Positions 17,342 through 28,693 are shown, counted from the stretch's first letter. The stretch: 64,000 nucleotides of DNA from Pseudomonas lini (GCF_964063345.1 NZ_OZ061318.1:1860001-1924000), one strand, 5' to 3'. A program made the numbers and translations. Notes: generated by a model not told the origin, from the letters alone.

Positions 17342-18622
17342 TCAAATCGGGGACGGACTCAACACCACCTGAAAGCGGCAGCCGTTGGGCTCCATGTTCG
17401 TCAGGCTGACGCTCCAGCCCTGGTTCTCGCAGATCCGCTGCACCAGCGACAGCCCCAGCCCCAGCCCTTCGCCGCGTTTTTCGTTGCCACGCACGAAAGG
17501 CTCGAACATCGCCTCGCGTTTTTCCTCGGGAATGCCCACACCACTGTCCTCGACCATGAACCCCGTATCCGTCAGGGCCAAACGGATAAATCCACGCTCG
17601 GTGTAATGCAGCGCATTACGCAACAGGTTGCCCATTACCGCATGCAGAAGGGTCGCGTTATAGCGAGTGTCCGGCGGATTGCCCGGCTCAAAGTTCAGCG
17701 TCAGGCCTTTGGCTTCGATTGGCTCGCGCCATTGGCTGAGCAGCCCGTCGGCTACCTGGCTCAGGGTCTGCTGGGGAGCCATGCTGGCGTCTTCATGTTG
17801 AGCACGCGCCAGCATCAGAAAGGTTTGCACCAGCTCGCGCATCTCGGCACATGCACGGGCAATTCGCTCGACCTGGGCACGACCGCGCTGATCGATACCA
17901 GGGTTTTCCAGCAATAGCTCACAGGAACTGGCCAACACCATCAACGGCGTGCGCAGCTCATGGCTGACGTCACTGGTGAACAATCGCTCGCGGGTCAGCG
18001 CCTGACGCAAGCGCCCGAGAGTGGCGTCGAAGGCTACGGCCAGTTCGCCCACTTCATCGGCGGCATAGTCCGGCGCCAGTGGCGGTGCCAGGCCCAGCAA
18101 TTGATCCCGATGACGCACCTGACGGGCCAGACGCACCACCGGCGCCATCACCTTGCGCGCCAGCACCCAGCCGAGAAACACCGCCAGTGCCAGACTCAGC
18201 ACGAAGCCCACCAGCACCACGGCAAACAGCACCCGCTCACGCTCTTCGAAATCGCTCTGGTCTTGCAGCAGCACGTAACGCCGACCGTCAACGATTTCGA
18301 CCATCGCGTGATACGACAGCTGCTCGCGAAAGACTTCATGAAAGCCCGAGTCCAGATGCCGCAAATCCTTGGGCAAGTCAAAGTCGCCCGGCCCGCCGCT
18401 GAAATAGAACAATTGATCCGGCTCGGGGCGGTGGCTCCAGTCCGCGACACTGTCCATCAACAACAGACGTTGCAAATCGCCGCCCAGGCCTGCCGAGATC
18501 AGTTTCTCTTCCACCAGGTGCACGGTCGCTATAATGCCGATGGCGAAGGCCCCCGCCACCAGTGCGCTCATCAACGCAAAGGCGATGATGATCCGTTGAG
18601 CAAGGCTCTGCTTAAACTCCAT
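17342..18622 (-). CDS. colS: Sensor histidine kinase ColS
   Basis: 426 residues from the ATG at 18622, which overlaps the colR stop codon by 11 bp, so translation is coupled. TM1 lies at about residues 9-31 and TM2 just after SDFEERERV, which contains an ExxE pair at the membrane border like the metal-sensing ExxE motif reported for ColS. A HAMP region follows, then the H-box SHELRTPLMVL and the ATPase motifs NLLRNALHY, VEDSGVGIP and GLGLGLSLVQ. ColS senses excess iron/zinc and activates ColR, affecting outer-membrane integrity and metal tolerance. Assigned from sequence, gene order and the ColR partner. Confidence 0.88.
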   Translation of the reverse strand: MEFKQSLAQRIIIAFALMSALVAGAFAIGIIATVHLVEEKLISAGLGGDLQRLLLMDSVADWSHRPEPDQLFYFSGGPGDFDLPKDLRHLDSGFHEVFREQLSYHAMVEIVDGRRYVLLQDQSDFEERERVLFAVVLVGFVLSLALAVFLGWVLARKVMAPVVRLARQVRHRDQLLGLAPPLAPDYAADEVGELAVAFDATLGRLRQALTRERLFTSDVSHELRTPLMVLASSCELLLENPGIDQRGRAQVERIARACAEMRELVQTFLMLARAQHEDASMAPQQTLSQVADGLLSQWREPIEAKGLTLNFEPGNPPDTRYNATLLHAVMGNLLRNALHYTERGFIRLALTDTGFMVEDSGVGIPEEKREAMFEPFVRGNEKRGEGLGLGLSLVQRICENQGWSVSLTNMEPNGCRFQVVLSPSPI

Positions 18623-19295
18623 CACGGCCCTCGGCCAAGCGATAACCGACACCATGCACCGTATGCAGCAAGGGCTTGGCAAACGGTTTGTCGATCACCT
18701 GGCGCAGTTGATGGACGTGGCTGCGCAGGCTGTCGCTGTCCGGGCAGTCATCCCCCCACAAGGCCTCTTCGAGCACCTCACGGCGTAACACATGGGGGCT
18801 TTTCTGCATCAACACGGCCAGCAACTTCAGGCCCACAGGGTTGAGTTTCAGCAGACGGCCTTCGCGCGTCACTTCCAGCGTATCGAGGTCGTAGCTCAGA
18901 TCGCCGACCTGCAAGGACCGGCGACCGCCCCCTTGGGTTCGGCGCATGACTGCTTCGATACGCGCTGCCAGTTCGGAGAGGGCAAAGGGTTTGATCAGGT
19001 AGTCATCAGCACCGGATTTGAAGCCTTGCAAACGGTCGTCCAGTTGATCGCGGGCGGTGAGCATGATCACTGGTGTGTCGCGGCGGGCGTCTTCGCGCAG
19101 GCGTTTGCACAGGGTGTAGCCGTCGATGCCGGGCAGCATGATGTCGAGCACGATCAAGTCGTAATGCTCGGTGGCAGCCAGGTGCAGGCCCGACAAACCG
19201 TCCTGCGCGCAATCCACGGTGTAACCCTTGAGCCCCAGATAATCGGCCAGATTGGCCAGGATATCGCGGTTATCTTCAACCAATAGAATTCGCAT
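18612..19295 (-). CDS. colR: Response regulator ColR (OmpR/PhoB family)
   Basis: 227 residues from the ATG at 19295, preceded by the strong Shine-Dalgarno GGAGGTG; a longer frame from 19493 is rejected. The receiver domain has acidic residues ED near 7-8, phospho-acceptor Asp51 (LIVLDIMLPG), Thr/Lys switch residues and IKPFALSEL. The winged-helix DNA-binding domain occupies about 125-222. It pairs with ColS and probably also acts on the divergent PAP2 gene, whose upstream region holds a consensus ColR box. Confidence 0.9.
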   Translation of the reverse strand: MRILLVEDNRDILANLADYLGLKGYTVDCAQDGLSGLHLAATEHYDLIVLDIMLPGIDGYTLCKRLREDARRDTPVIMLTARDQLDDRLQGFKSGADDYLIKPFALSELAARIEAVMRRTQGGGRRSLQVGDLSYDLDTLEVTREGRLLKLNPVGLKLLAVLMQKSPHVLRREVLEEALWGDDCPDSDSLRSHVHQLRQVIDKPFAKPLLHTVHGVGYRLAEGRDGV

Positions 19296-19408
19296 CGGCA
19301 CCTCCTTCGTACACAACGGCTGTCTTGGCGCGCAGCTTAAGGCCAAGTGTGGCTCAGGGATAGGGTGGCGTGCAGGGGTAAGTTTGAGAAGAAAAGCCCG
19401 AGACAGCC

Positions 19409-19424
19409 TTAACAACTTTTTCAC
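19409..19424 (+). promoter_or_regulatory. Putative ColR binding site upstream of the PAP2 gene
   Basis: The sequence TTAACAACTTTTTCAC fits every fixed position of the ColR consensus I recall, (T/C)(T/C)NA(C/G)NN(T/C)TTTTTCAC. It lies 85 bp before the PAP2 ATG and between the divergent colR and PAP2 genes. Confidence 0.7.
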
Positions 19425-19509
19425 CATCGATTCACGGGCTGACGACAGAAGTGTGTTCAGACTCCCGCGGTTGTGCTCTTCAGAACATTTCACTCACCAA
19501 GGATTTGCC

Positions 19510-20253
19510 ATGGTTTCGACCGCTGCCCGCCCCGCTTCCAGGCCACTGAATGTATGGCTATGCCTGGGAGTACCCGCCATTGCGGCGATCACCCTGCTGT
19601 TGCTCGAACTGACGTCCCTGGACATTGACCTTGCCAGACTGTTCTACGACCCGGTCGCCGGGGCGTTCATCGGACGGCACAGTTATTTCCTGGAAGACAT
19701 CCTGCATGACCGGGCCAAGCAAGTGGTCATCGCCTTTTCGGTGTTCGCCATCCTGGGCTTCATTGGCTCCTTTTTCATGGACCGGCTCAAACCGTTCAAG
19801 CGTGAACTGGGTTGCCTGGTGTTGTCTCTGGCGCTGGCAACGTCGTTCGTCACTCCGGTCAAAGCCGTGACCGCAGTGCAATGCCCATGGAGCCTGGAGC
19901 AATTCGGCGGGCACGAAACCTACAGCGAACTGCTCAGCCCTCGCCCGCACACCGACAAGCCGGGCCGCTGCTGGCCGGGTGGTCATGCAGCGACTGGCTT
20001 CACCTTGTTTGCGCTGTTCTTCGTATTGCGCGACCGTCGTCCGCGTCTGGCGCGCAAGGCGTTTGTCTTCGCCTTCGCGTTGGGTTCGGTGTTCTCCATC
20101 AGCCGGATGATGCAGGGGGCGCACTTCTTTTCACACAACGTATGGACGGCGATTTTCTGCTGGCTGATTTGTCTGGGGGCGTATTACTTCATCCTCTATC
20201 GACCGGCGTCCAAGGCTGAGCCAGTAGCCAGCGCGGAACCTGTCAGCGTCTGA
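19510..20253 (+). CDS. PAP2-family phosphatase, membrane protein
   Basis: 247 residues from the ATG at 19510 (AAGGA upstream). There are five or six hydrophobic segments, starting near residues 17-37. The PAP2 active-site motifs are present in variant form: KAVTAVQCPW in place of KxxxxxxRP, RCWPGGHAATG (PSGH motif with Gly), and SRMMQGAHFFSHN with the catalytic Arg and His. Family members dephosphorylate lipid phosphates such as undecaprenyl diphosphate, phosphatidate or lipid A. The ColR box upstream suggests an envelope-modifying phosphatase in the ColR regulon; this is inference. Confidence 0.85.
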   Translation: MVSTAARPASRPLNVWLCLGVPAIAAITLLLLELTSLDIDLARLFYDPVAGAFIGRHSYFLEDILHDRAKQVVIAFSVFAILGFIGSFFMDRLKPFKRELGCLVLSLALATSFVTPVKAVTAVQCPWSLEQFGGHETYSELLSPRPHTDKPGRCWPGGHAATGFTLFALFFVLRDRRPRLARKAFVFAFALGSVFSISRMMQGAHFFSHNVWTAIFCWLICLGAYYFILYRPASKAEPVASAEPVSV

Positions 20254-20260
20254 GCGGACA

Positions 20261-20330
20261 CCTTCGCGGGCAAGCCTCGCTCCTACAGGTTTAATGCAAT
20301 CCACTGTGGGAGCGTGGCTTGCCCGCGATG
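20261..20330. repeat. Class A REPIN, degenerate
   Basis: CCTTCGCGGGCAAGCC and GGCTTGCCCGCGATGG face each other around CTCCTACAGG...CACTGTGGGAG, the reverse head order of most class A pairs. Confidence 0.75.
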
Positions 20331-20371
20331 GGCGCGACTCGGTCTCCAGACCTACCAAAATGAAGGCAATA

Positions 20372-20406
20372 AAAAACCCCGCCTGCTCAACGCAGGCGGG
20401 GTTTTT
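20372..20406. terminator. Bidirectional terminator, PAP2 gene and groEL
   Basis: A 15-bp perfect stem (AACCCCGCCTGC core) with loop TCAAC and A/T runs at both ends, between two convergent genes. Confidence 0.92.
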
Positions 20407-20426
20407 ATGTACGGGGTAAGGCTGGC

Positions 20427-22082
<1,656 letters not shown>

Positions 22083-22119
22083 TTAAATACTTTGTAGTAG
22101 CGGGAAAATGAGCGGGAAA

Positions 22120-22413
22120 TCAGCCTTCGATAACGGCGAGGATTTCGCTCTCGCCGATGACCAGCAGGTCTTCGCCGTCAACTTTCACAGTGTTGCTGCC
22201 GGAGTAAGGGCCGAACACAACCTTGTCACCCACTTTCACGGCCAGCGCACGCACTTCACCGTTGTCCAGTGCTTTGCCTGGGCCTACAGCGAGGACTTCA
22301 CCCTGGTTTGGCTTTTCAGCAGCCGAACCTGGCAGGACGATACCGCCAGCGGTTTTCTTTTCTTCTTCGCTGCGACGGACGACGACGCGGTCATGCAGAG
22401 GACGAAGCTTCAT
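22120..22413 (-). CDS. groES: Co-chaperonin GroES (10 kDa)
   Basis: 97 residues starting [20 protein letters not shown], with the mobile loop [16 protein letters not shown] and roof motif. It caps GroEL. A strong ribosome-binding site AGGAGAG precedes the start. First gene of the groESL operon; transcription probably depends on sigma-32 (site at 22556-22583), and the long untranslated leader is structured. Confidence 0.98.
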   Translation of the reverse strand: MKLRPLHDRVVVRRSEEEKKTAGGIVLPGSAAEKPNQGEVLAVGPGKALDNGEVRALAVKVGDKVVFGPYSGSNTVKVDGEDLLVIGESEILAVIEG

Positions 22414-22549
22414 TGTCGATCTCTCCTAATTGTGGTTTTCATCGGCCGGTGTAATCCCGGCGGGTTTAACAAATCCGGCGGCGCCGGGTGCGGTTCGTCG
22501 AGCGAACCGCGGAAGTCTGTCTGGCGCAATTGCCAGAAACCTTGCGGTG
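22414..22549 (-). ncRNA. Structured 5' leader of groES (candidate Pseudomon-groES motif)
   Basis: On the transcript, two clean hairpins lie between the predicted start site and groES: TCTGGC/GCCAGA with an AATTGC loop (about 22520-22537) and GCGGTTCG/CGAACCGC with a 5-nt loop (22490-22510), then a CCGGCG-rich stem near the ribosome-binding site. An RNA motif upstream of groES has been described in Pseudomonas (Pseudomon-groES); identity is inferred from position and stem content, not from a model search. Confidence 0.55.
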
Positions 22550-22555
22550 ACCGTT

Positions 22556-22583
22556 ACATAAGGGCGCACAAGCTTATTTCAAG
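22556..22583 (-). promoter_or_regulatory. Heat-shock (sigma-32) promoter of groESL
   Basis: On the minus strand: CTTGAAA (22577-22583), 12-bp spacer, CCCTTATGT (22556-22564). This is close to the RpoH consensus CTTGAAA-N(12-17)-CCCCATNT and is about 145 bp before groES. Confidence 0.85.
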
Positions 22584-22625
22584 GGCGGGGCGCGAAAAAT
22601 TTTTATCTCAATGCCCTGAAAATGA

Positions 22626-22649
22626 ACACGGCACCCGAAGGTGCCGTGT
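22626..22649 (-). terminator. Terminator-like hairpin after fxsA
   Basis: Stem ACACGGCACC / GGTGCCGTGT with a 4-nt loop, 11 bp after the fxsA stop; followed on the minus strand by TCATTTTC. Confidence 0.75.
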
Positions 22650-22660
22650 CGATGCAAGTG

Positions 22661-23137
22661 TTACCTGGAATCGCGGTGTTCGAACTCGCCTTCGATCACA
22701 TTGGGCTCACGGCCCAGTGGCTGCTGCGGAGCAGGACCGCCCCGTGGCTGAAGGTCATCGGCGAACGCACGCTGACGCATCGCTTGTTCCTCGGCGCGCA
22801 GACGCATTTTGTTGGCCAGCAGTCGACGAGAGATCGGCAGCAACATGATCAGACCCAGCACGTCGGTGACGAAGCCCGGCAAGATCAACAGGCCGCCAGC
22901 CAGGGCCAGCATCAGGCCTTCGAGCATGGTCTGAGCCGGCAGCTCGCCGCGGTTCAGGCTTTCACGGGCGCGCAGTGCAGTTGCCAGACCGGCGATACGC
23001 AGCACGAACACGCCGAGCATCGAGCCGAGAATGATCAGCAGCAGGGCCGGGAAAAACCCGATCGCCCCGCTAACCTTGACGAATACGAACAGCTCCAACA
23101 CCGGGAACAGTACAAAGAGCAATAAAAAAGGGCGCAT
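22661..23137 (-). CDS. fxsA: FxsA family membrane protein
   Basis: 158 residues from the ATG at 23137, preceded by GAGGAA. It starts MRPFLLLFVLFPVLELFVF and has three or four hydrophobic segments (about 4-22, 25-47, 76-100), with the FxsA-typical FPALLLIILGSMLG and GGLLILPGFVTDVLG. The C-terminal 50 residues are polar. E. coli FxsA lets cells tolerate F-factor exclusion of phage T7; its normal role is unclear. Location next to groES is conserved in Pseudomonas. Confidence 0.88.
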   Translation of the reverse strand: MRPFLLLFVLFPVLELFVFVKVSGAIGFFPALLLIILGSMLGVFVLRIAGLATALRARESLNRGELPAQTMLEGLMLALAGGLLILPGFVTDVLGLIMLLPISRRLLANKMRLRAEEQAMRQRAFADDLQPRGGPAPQQPLGREPNVIEGEFEHRDSR

Positions 23138-23203
23138 CAAATGGTTCCTCAACGCAAGAATGCCTTGCCAGTCTTCCCTAGATGACGTCGCCGTTTCGTG
23201 AAT

Positions 23204-23935
23204 TCAAGCGTCGGCCACTTCATTTTTCGGCCAATGCTCGGCGTGAGCCAGGAAAACCAAGGCTTCCCGGACTTGTGTCGGCGTATTACAAGGCGTTTGA
23301 AACGGTAACCAATAAAGTCCCTGACCGATGCGCAGATGCATGCCTTCAGAGTCGATGCCGGTCAATTGAGCCGGGGCGGTTTTCGGCAGGCCCGCCAGCT
23401 CGACGTAGTGGGCGATGGCTTTGGCGTGATCGGCGTTCATGTGCTCGACCATGCTGACTTCGGCTTTGCCAGCGAACGGGTTGGCGAGGGTCAACTGATC
23501 GATCCAGTGGATTGCACCGAAACCGCCAATGTAGCGGTGACGTACCTCGTTGAGTACCCAGAAATCGAAATCATGGGCCTTGTGATAGTTCTGCGAATCG
23601 GGGAAATAACGATAGTAACGCTCGGCCGCCGCTTCGATGGCTACGGCGTCCTTGAGCTTTTCCGCCTGGGCCAGGTAAGTCAACCGACCAACGGCTTGTA
23701 CGTCTTCTGCCTCCCGTTCACCCACCAGCAGCGAGCATTTCGGATCTTTCTGCAGATTATGCGTGTGCTGAGCGATGCGGCTGATAAGGATCAGCGGCCG
23801 GCCCTGCTCATCCAGGCAGTAGGGAACCACGGAGCCAAACGGAAAACCGGGCATCGCTTTGGAGTGCGTCGAGAGTACTCCACGGTATTCCTTGAGAAGC
23901 AATTCTCGGGCATGCTTAGCCACTACAACGCTCAA
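23204..23935 (-). CDS. HugZ-like haem-utilisation / pyridoxamine-oxidase-fold protein
   Basis: 243 residues from a likely TTG start at 23935 (no in-frame ATG gives [13 protein letters not shown]). The N-terminal split-barrel FMN-binding fold (about 15-150) has [20 protein letters not shown] and [14 protein letters not shown]-terminal DUF2470-type domain contains [12 protein letters not shown]. HugZ proteins bind or degrade haem. Monocistronic and divergent from the SDR gene. Start codon is the weakest part of this call. Confidence 0.8.
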   Translation of the reverse strand: MSVVVAKHARELLLKEYRGVLSTHSKAMPGFPFGSVVPYCLDEQGRPLILISRIAQHTHNLQKDPKCSLLVGEREAEDVQAVGRLTYLAQAEKLKDAVAIEAAAERYYRYFPDSQNYHKAHDFDFWVLNEVRHRYIGGFGAIHWIDQLTLANPFAGKAEVSMVEHMNADHAKAIAHYVELAGLPKTAPAQLTGIDSEGMHLRIGQGLYWLPFQTPCNTPTQVREALVFLAHAEHWPKNEVADA

Positions 23936-24100
23936 TTTATGACTCCTTATATAGAATCCGTCAAAAAAACGGACAGGCGCCTGGATAAAGTCTCAGCACG
24001 CCATAGGGGCAGTTCTCATGTGCAGCCAAGCCATATCAGGCTCAGATCGAGAGGCCCTCTAGGAAGGAAAACCACTCCGATCTGCTATAGGGCTATGCGA

Positions 24101-24859
24101 ATGCAACTCACTGACAAAGTAATCATTATCACCGGCGGTTGCCAGGGTTTAGGTCGTTCCATGGCCGAGTATCTCGCAGGCAAAGGCGCGAAGCTCGCGC
24201 TGGTGGACCTGAATCAGGAAAAACTCGACGCCACCGTCGCGGCGTGCAAAGCCAAGGGTGTCGAGGCCCGCGCCTACCTGTGCAACGTCGCCGATGAAGA
24301 GCAAGTGACCCACATGGCCGCCCAGGTGGCTGACGATTTCGGTGCGATCCATGGCCTGATCAACAACGCCGGCATTCTGCGCGACGGCCTGCTGCTGAAG
24401 GTCAAGGACGGCGAAATGACCAAGATGAGCCTGGCCCAATGGCAGGCGGTGATCGACGTCAATCTGACCGGTGTGTTCCTGTGCACCCGTGAAGTCGCGG
24501 CAAAAATGGTGGAGCTGAATAACAGCGGCGCGATCATCAATATCTCGTCGATTTCGCGCGCTGGCAACGTTGGCCAGACCAACTACTCCGCCGCCAAGGC
24601 CGGTGTCGCTGCGGCGACCGTGACCTGGGCCAAGGAACTGGCACGTTACGGCATTCGCGTGGCGGGTATTGCACCGGGCTTCATCGAAACCGAGATGACC
24701 CTGAGCATGAAGCCGGAAGCGCTGGAGAAAATGACCTCCGGGATTCCGCTCAAGCGCATGGGTAAACCCGAAGAGATCGCCCAGTCGGCGGCCTACATTT
24801 TCGAGAACGACTACTACACCGGTCGGATTCTGGAGCTGGATGGCGGGTTGCGGATTTAA
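24101..24859 (+). CDS. Short-chain dehydrogenase/reductase (FabG-like)
   Basis: 252 residues from the ATG at 24101 (an ATG two codons upstream is equally possible; no strong ribosome-binding site for either). Cofactor motif [10 protein letters not shown] at about 12-21, NNAG segment, catalytic Ser in [13 protein letters not shown] and YSAAK (Tyr/Lys). This is a classical SDR acting on a 3-oxo or hydroxy substrate with NAD(P)H; the substrate cannot be told. The position next to the HugZ gene matches my memory of P. aeruginosa PA4388-PA4389. Confidence 0.87.
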   Translation: MQLTDKVIIITGGCQGLGRSMAEYLAGKGAKLALVDLNQEKLDATVAACKAKGVEARAYLCNVADEEQVTHMAAQVADDFGAIHGLINNAGILRDGLLLKVKDGEMTKMSLAQWQAVIDVNLTGVFLCTREVAAKMVELNNSGAIINISSISRAGNVGQTNYSAAKAGVAAATVTWAKELARYGIRVAGIAPGFIETEMTLSMKPEALEKMTSGIPLKRMGKPEEIAQSAAYIFENDYYTGRILELDGGLRI

Positions 24860-24891
24860 GGTTGGCACCGAACCTGTGGCAAGCATGTTCT

Positions 24892-25025
24892 CTGTGGCGA
24901 GGGAGCTTGCTCCCGCTCGGCTGCGCAGCAGTCGTAAAAACCGTCAACCGAGTTTCACCTGATAAACCACGGTTGCTATTTTAGGGCGGCTTCGCCACCC
25001 AGCGGGAGCAAGCTCCCTCGCCACA
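24892..25025. repeat. Class B REPIN
   Basis: Outer arms TGTGGCGAGGGAGCTTGC and inverse; inside GCTCGGCTGCGCAGCAG and GGGCGGCTTCGCCACCC. Lies between the convergent SDR and apbC genes. Confidence 0.88.
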
Positions 25026-25050
25026 AAAGCGAAGCTTGCCCCTTGCCCAA

Positions 25051-26145
25051 TCAATCGTCGCTGACGGTGATGTTCGGCATCGCCGGCGTTGCCGCTTCCT
25101 GCAACACAATCCGCGCGCCGACATGTCGGGCCAGCTCTTGGTAAACCATCGCAATCTGGCTGTCCGGCTCGGCGATTACCGTTGGCTTGCCGCCATCGGC
25201 CTGTTCGCGAATCAGCATCGACAGTGGCAATGAAGCCAACAGTTCGACACCGTACTGGTTGGCCAGCTTCACACCGCCGCCCTCACCGAACAGATGCTCG
25301 GCATGCCCGCAGTTGGAGCAGATGTGCACGGCCATGTTTTCCACCACACCCAGCACCGGGATGTTGACCTTGCGGAACATCTCCACGCCCTTGCGCGCGT
25401 CCAGCAATGCCAGATCCTGCGGGGTGGTCACGATCACCGCACCGGCCACCGGGACTTTCTGCGCCAGGGTCAACTGGATATCGCCGGTGCCTGGCGGCAT
25501 GTCGATAACCAGATAATCCAGGTCGCCCCAGGCTGTTTGCGTGACCAGTTGCAACAGGGCGCCGGACACCATCGGCCCGCGCCAGACCATCGGCGTGTTG
25601 TCGTCGGTCAGGAAGGCCATGGACATCACTTCGACGCCATGGGACTCAATCGGAATGAACCACTTCTGATCCTTGACCTGTGGTCGGGTGCCTTCAGGGA
25701 TGCCGAACATGATGCCCTGACTCGGGCCATAGATGTCCGCGTCGAGAATCCCGACCTTGGCGCCTTCACGGGCCAGCGCCAGGGCCAGGTTGGCAGCCGT
25801 GGTGGACTTGCCCACACCGCCCTTGCCGGACGCCACGGCCACGACGTTCTTGACGTTGGCCAAGCCTGGAATCTGGGCCTGAGCCTTGTGCGCGGCGATC
25901 ACGCTGGTGATCTCGACGCGCGCGGTGACCACGCCGTCCAGGCCTTCGATGGCCAGTTGCAGCAATTGCGCCCAGCCGCTCTTGAACAAACCGGCGGCAT
26001 AACCCAGCTCCAGCTGGACGCTGACGCGATCACCCTGGATATCGATGCTGCGCACGCATCCGGCGCTGACCGGGTCTTGGTTCAGGTAAGGGTCGGTGTA
26101 TTGGCGAAGGACGGCTTCCACCGCTGCGCGATTGACGGCGCTCAT
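25051..26145 (-). CDS. apbC: Iron-sulfur cluster carrier protein ApbC (Mrp)
   Basis: 364 residues from the ATG at 26145; a longer frame from 26289 enters a REP element and is rejected. The N-terminal MIP18-like domain (about 1-90) is followed by a P-loop ATPase with SGKGGVGKST near residue 107, DADIYGPSQ, and the CSNC pair near residue 274 that bridges a 4Fe-4S cluster in the dimer. It delivers Fe-S clusters to apo-proteins. It is divergent from metG, a frequent arrangement. Confidence 0.93.
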   Translation of the reverse strand: MSAVNRAAVEAVLRQYTDPYLNQDPVSAGCVRSIDIQGDRVSVQLELGYAAGLFKSGWAQLLQLAIEGLDGVVTARVEITSVIAAHKAQAQIPGLANVKNVVAVASGKGGVGKSTTAANLALALAREGAKVGILDADIYGPSQGIMFGIPEGTRPQVKDQKWFIPIESHGVEVMSMAFLTDDNTPMVWRGPMVSGALLQLVTQTAWGDLDYLVIDMPPGTGDIQLTLAQKVPVAGAVIVTTPQDLALLDARKGVEMFRKVNIPVLGVVENMAVHICSNCGHAEHLFGEGGGVKLANQYGVELLASLPLSMLIREQADGGKPTVIAEPDSQIAMVYQELARHVGARIVLQEAATPAMPNITVSDD

Positions 26146-26244
26146 GGGCAACTCCGATAGCAAGACTGGAAAATCAGGCGGGTATCCTAACCGTTCTACA
26201 TCATAGACGGCATGCCCCACGATGATTTGTGGCAAACACATCCC

Positions 26245-26377
26245 TGTGGCGAGGGAGCTTGCTCCCGCTCGGCTGCGCAGCAGCCGCAATCACGTTGATG
26301 CGTTCTTTCTGTCGGAACCGGGTTGCAGAGGTTGGGGCGGCTTCGCCACCCAGCGGGAGCAAGCTCCCTCGCCACAA
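26245..26377. repeat. Class B REPIN between divergent apbC and metG
   Basis: Outer TGTGGCGAGGGAGCTTGC and inverse, inner GCTCGGCTGCGCAGCAG, CCGGGTTGCAGAG and GGGCGGCTTCGCCACCC. Unusual in lying between divergent genes, about 130 bp before metG. Confidence 0.88.
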
Positions 26378-26512
26378 AAGCCCTCTTGCACCCAGCAAAC
26401 TCATCACCACTTTTTTCAGAGTCGATGCATCCGGAAACAGGCCTGAAGGGTGAAAAATATGCGCCAGCGCTTTATAGTGGCCGACCTCCGTTTCATCAAG
26501 TAGCCGAGCCCC

Positions 26513-28564
26513 ATGTCCGAGCCACGCAAGATCCTCGTCACCAGCGCCCTGCCCTATGCCAATGGTTCGATCCACCTCGGCCATATGCTGGAATACATCC
26601 AGACCGATATGTGGGTGCGCTTCCAGAAGCATCGCGGTAACCAATGCATTTATGTCTGCGCCGACGACGCCCACGGTTCGGCCATCATGCTGCGCGCGGA
26701 AAAGGAAGGCATCACCCCGGAACAACTGATCGCCAACGTCCAGGCTGAACACAGCGCCGACTTTGCCGAGTTCCTGGTGGACTTCGACAACTTCCACTCC
26801 ACTCACTCAGAAGAAAATCGTGAGCTGTCGAGCCAGATCTACCTGAAGCTGCGCGACGCCGGGCACATCGCCACGCGCTCGATCACTCAGTACTTCGACC
26901 CGGAAAAGAAAATGTTCCTGGCCGACCGCTTCATCAAGGGCACCTGCCCGAAATGCGGCACCGAAGACCAGTACGGCGACAACTGCGAGAAATGCGGTGC
27001 GACCTACGCGCCGACCGACCTCAAAGATCCGAAGTCGGCAATCTCCGGCGCCACCCCGGTGCTCAAGGATTCCCAGCACTTTTTCTTCAAGCTGCCGGAC
27101 TTCCAGGAAATGCTGCAAGCCTGGACCCGCAGCGGCACGTTGCAAGAAGCCGTGGCCAACAAGATCGCCGAATGGCTGGACGCCGGCCTGCAACAGTGGG
27201 ACATTTCCCGCGATGCGCCGTACTTCGGCTTCGAGATTCCCGACGAGCCAGGCAAATATTTCTACGTGTGGCTGGACGCACCAATCGGCTACATGGCCAG
27301 CTTCAAGAACCTCTGCGCCCGCCGTCCGGAACTGGACTTCGACGCGTTCTGGGGCAAGGATTCCACCGCCGAGCTGTACCATTTCATCGGCAAGGACATC
27401 GTCAACTTCCACGCCCTGTTCTGGCCAGCCATGCTTGAAGGCTCCGGGTTCCGCAAACCGACCGGCATCAACGTACACGGCTACCTGACCGTCAACGGCC
27501 AGAAGATGTCCAAGTCCCGCGGCACGTTCGTCAAGGCGCGGACTTATCTGGATCACCTGTCGCCGGAATACCTGCGCTACTACTACGCCGCCAAGCTGAG
27601 CCGTGGCGTCGACGACCTGGACCTGAACCTCGAAGACTTCGTGCAGAAGGTCAACTCCGACCTGGTCGGCAAAGTCGTCAACATCGCCAGCCGTTGCGCC
27701 GGATTCATCCATAAAGGCAACGCCGGTGTACTGGTAGCCGGCAACGCCGCGCCGGAACTGACCGATGCCTTCCTGGCCGCAACGCCAAGCATTGCCGAAG
27801 CCTATGAAGCTCGCGACTTTGCCCGCGCCATGCGCGAAATCATGGGCCTGGCCGACCGCGCCAACGCCTGGATCGCCGACAAGGCGCCGTGGTCGCTGAA
27901 CAAACAGGAAGGCAAGCAGGATGAAGTCCAGGCCATTTGCGCCTTGGGCATCAACCTGTTCCGCCAACTGGTGATTTTCCTCAAACCGGTACTGCCGCTG
28001 CTGGCCGCCGATGCCGAGGCATTCCTGAACGTCGCACCGCTGACCTGGAACGACCACGCCACCTTGCTCAGCAATCATCAGTTGAACGAGTTCAAGCCGT
28101 TGATGACCCGCATTGACCCGGTAAAAGTACAAGCCATGACCGACGCCTCGAAAGAAGACCTGACCGCCAGCGCAACTGACACCGGCCAAGCGGCAACCGC
28201 CGGCAACGGTGAACTGGCCAAGGATCCGCTGTCGCCAGAGATCGAGTTCGACACCTTCGCCGCTGTAGACCTGCGCGTGGCGCTGATCGTCAAGGCCGAA
28301 GCTGTGGAAGGTGCCGACAAGCTGCTGCGCCTGACCCTGGACATCGGTGACGAGCAACGCAACGTGTTCTCCGGGATCAAGAGCGCTTACCCGGACCCGT
28401 CCAAGCTCAACGGTCGCCTGACCATGATGATCGCCAACCTCAAGCCCCGCAAAATGAAATTCGGGATTTCCGAAGGCATGGTGATGGCGGCAGGCCCTGG
28501 CGGTGAAGAAATCTACCTGCTGAGCCCCGACAGCGGCGCCAAGCCGGGTCAACGCATCAAGTAA
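26513..28564 (+). CDS. metG: Methionine-tRNA ligase
   Basis: 683 residues, class I aminoacyl-tRNA synthetase. The HIGH-type motif SIHLGHML lies near residue 20, a zinc ribbon with CPKC and CEKC near 145-162, and KMSKS at 331-335. The C-terminal extension (about 575-683) is the tRNA-binding EMAP/Arc1p-like dimerisation domain ([15 protein letters not shown]). It charges tRNA-Met. Long form as in E. coli. Ends at a strong terminator before the rnf operon. Confidence 0.97.
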   Translation: MSEPRKILVTSALPYANGSIHLGHMLEYIQTDMWVRFQKHRGNQCIYVCADDAHGSAIMLRAEKEGITPEQLIANVQAEHSADFAEFLVDFDNFHSTHSEENRELSSQIYLKLRDAGHIATRSITQYFDPEKKMFLADRFIKGTCPKCGTEDQYGDNCEKCGATYAPTDLKDPKSAISGATPVLKDSQHFFFKLPDFQEMLQAWTRSGTLQEAVANKIAEWLDAGLQQWDISRDAPYFGFEIPDEPGKYFYVWLDAPIGYMASFKNLCARRPELDFDAFWGKDSTAELYHFIGKDIVNFHALFWPAMLEGSGFRKPTGINVHGYLTVNGQKMSKSRGTFVKARTYLDHLSPEYLRYYYAAKLSRGVDDLDLNLEDFVQKVNSDLVGKVVNIASRCAGFIHKGNAGVLVAGNAAPELTDAFLAATPSIAEAYEARDFARAMREIMGLADRANAWIADKAPWSLNKQEGKQDEVQAICALGINLFRQLVIFLKPVLPLLAADAEAFLNVAPLTWNDHATLLSNHQLNEFKPLMTRIDPVKVQAMTDASKEDLTASATDTGQAATAGNGELAKDPLSPEIEFDTFAAVDLRVALIVKAEAVEGADKLLRLTLDIGDEQRNVFSGIKSAYPDPSKLNGRLTMMIANLKPRKMKFGISEGMVMAAGPGGEEIYLLSPDSGAKPGQRIK

Positions 28565-28581
28565 AGCCCTGCGGTAAACCG

Positions 28582-28617
28582 ATCCCACAGTCGTGCCCGG
28601 CGCGACTGTGGGATTTT
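28582..28617 (+). terminator. Terminator of metG
   Basis: Perfect 12-bp stem ATCCCACAGTCG / CGACTGTGGGAT followed by TTTC, 18 bp after the stop codon. Confidence 0.85.
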
Positions 28618-28693
28618 CATGTCTGGCCCACCCTCCTTCCTTGCCGGATAATGCCTAACCTTGTTAGACAGGCCTCCTTTTGCCGGCACGATC

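Noticed and set aside
26807..28588. A 593-codon minus-strand frame opposite metG
   Set aside because: Shadow of metG; no start context and no domain.
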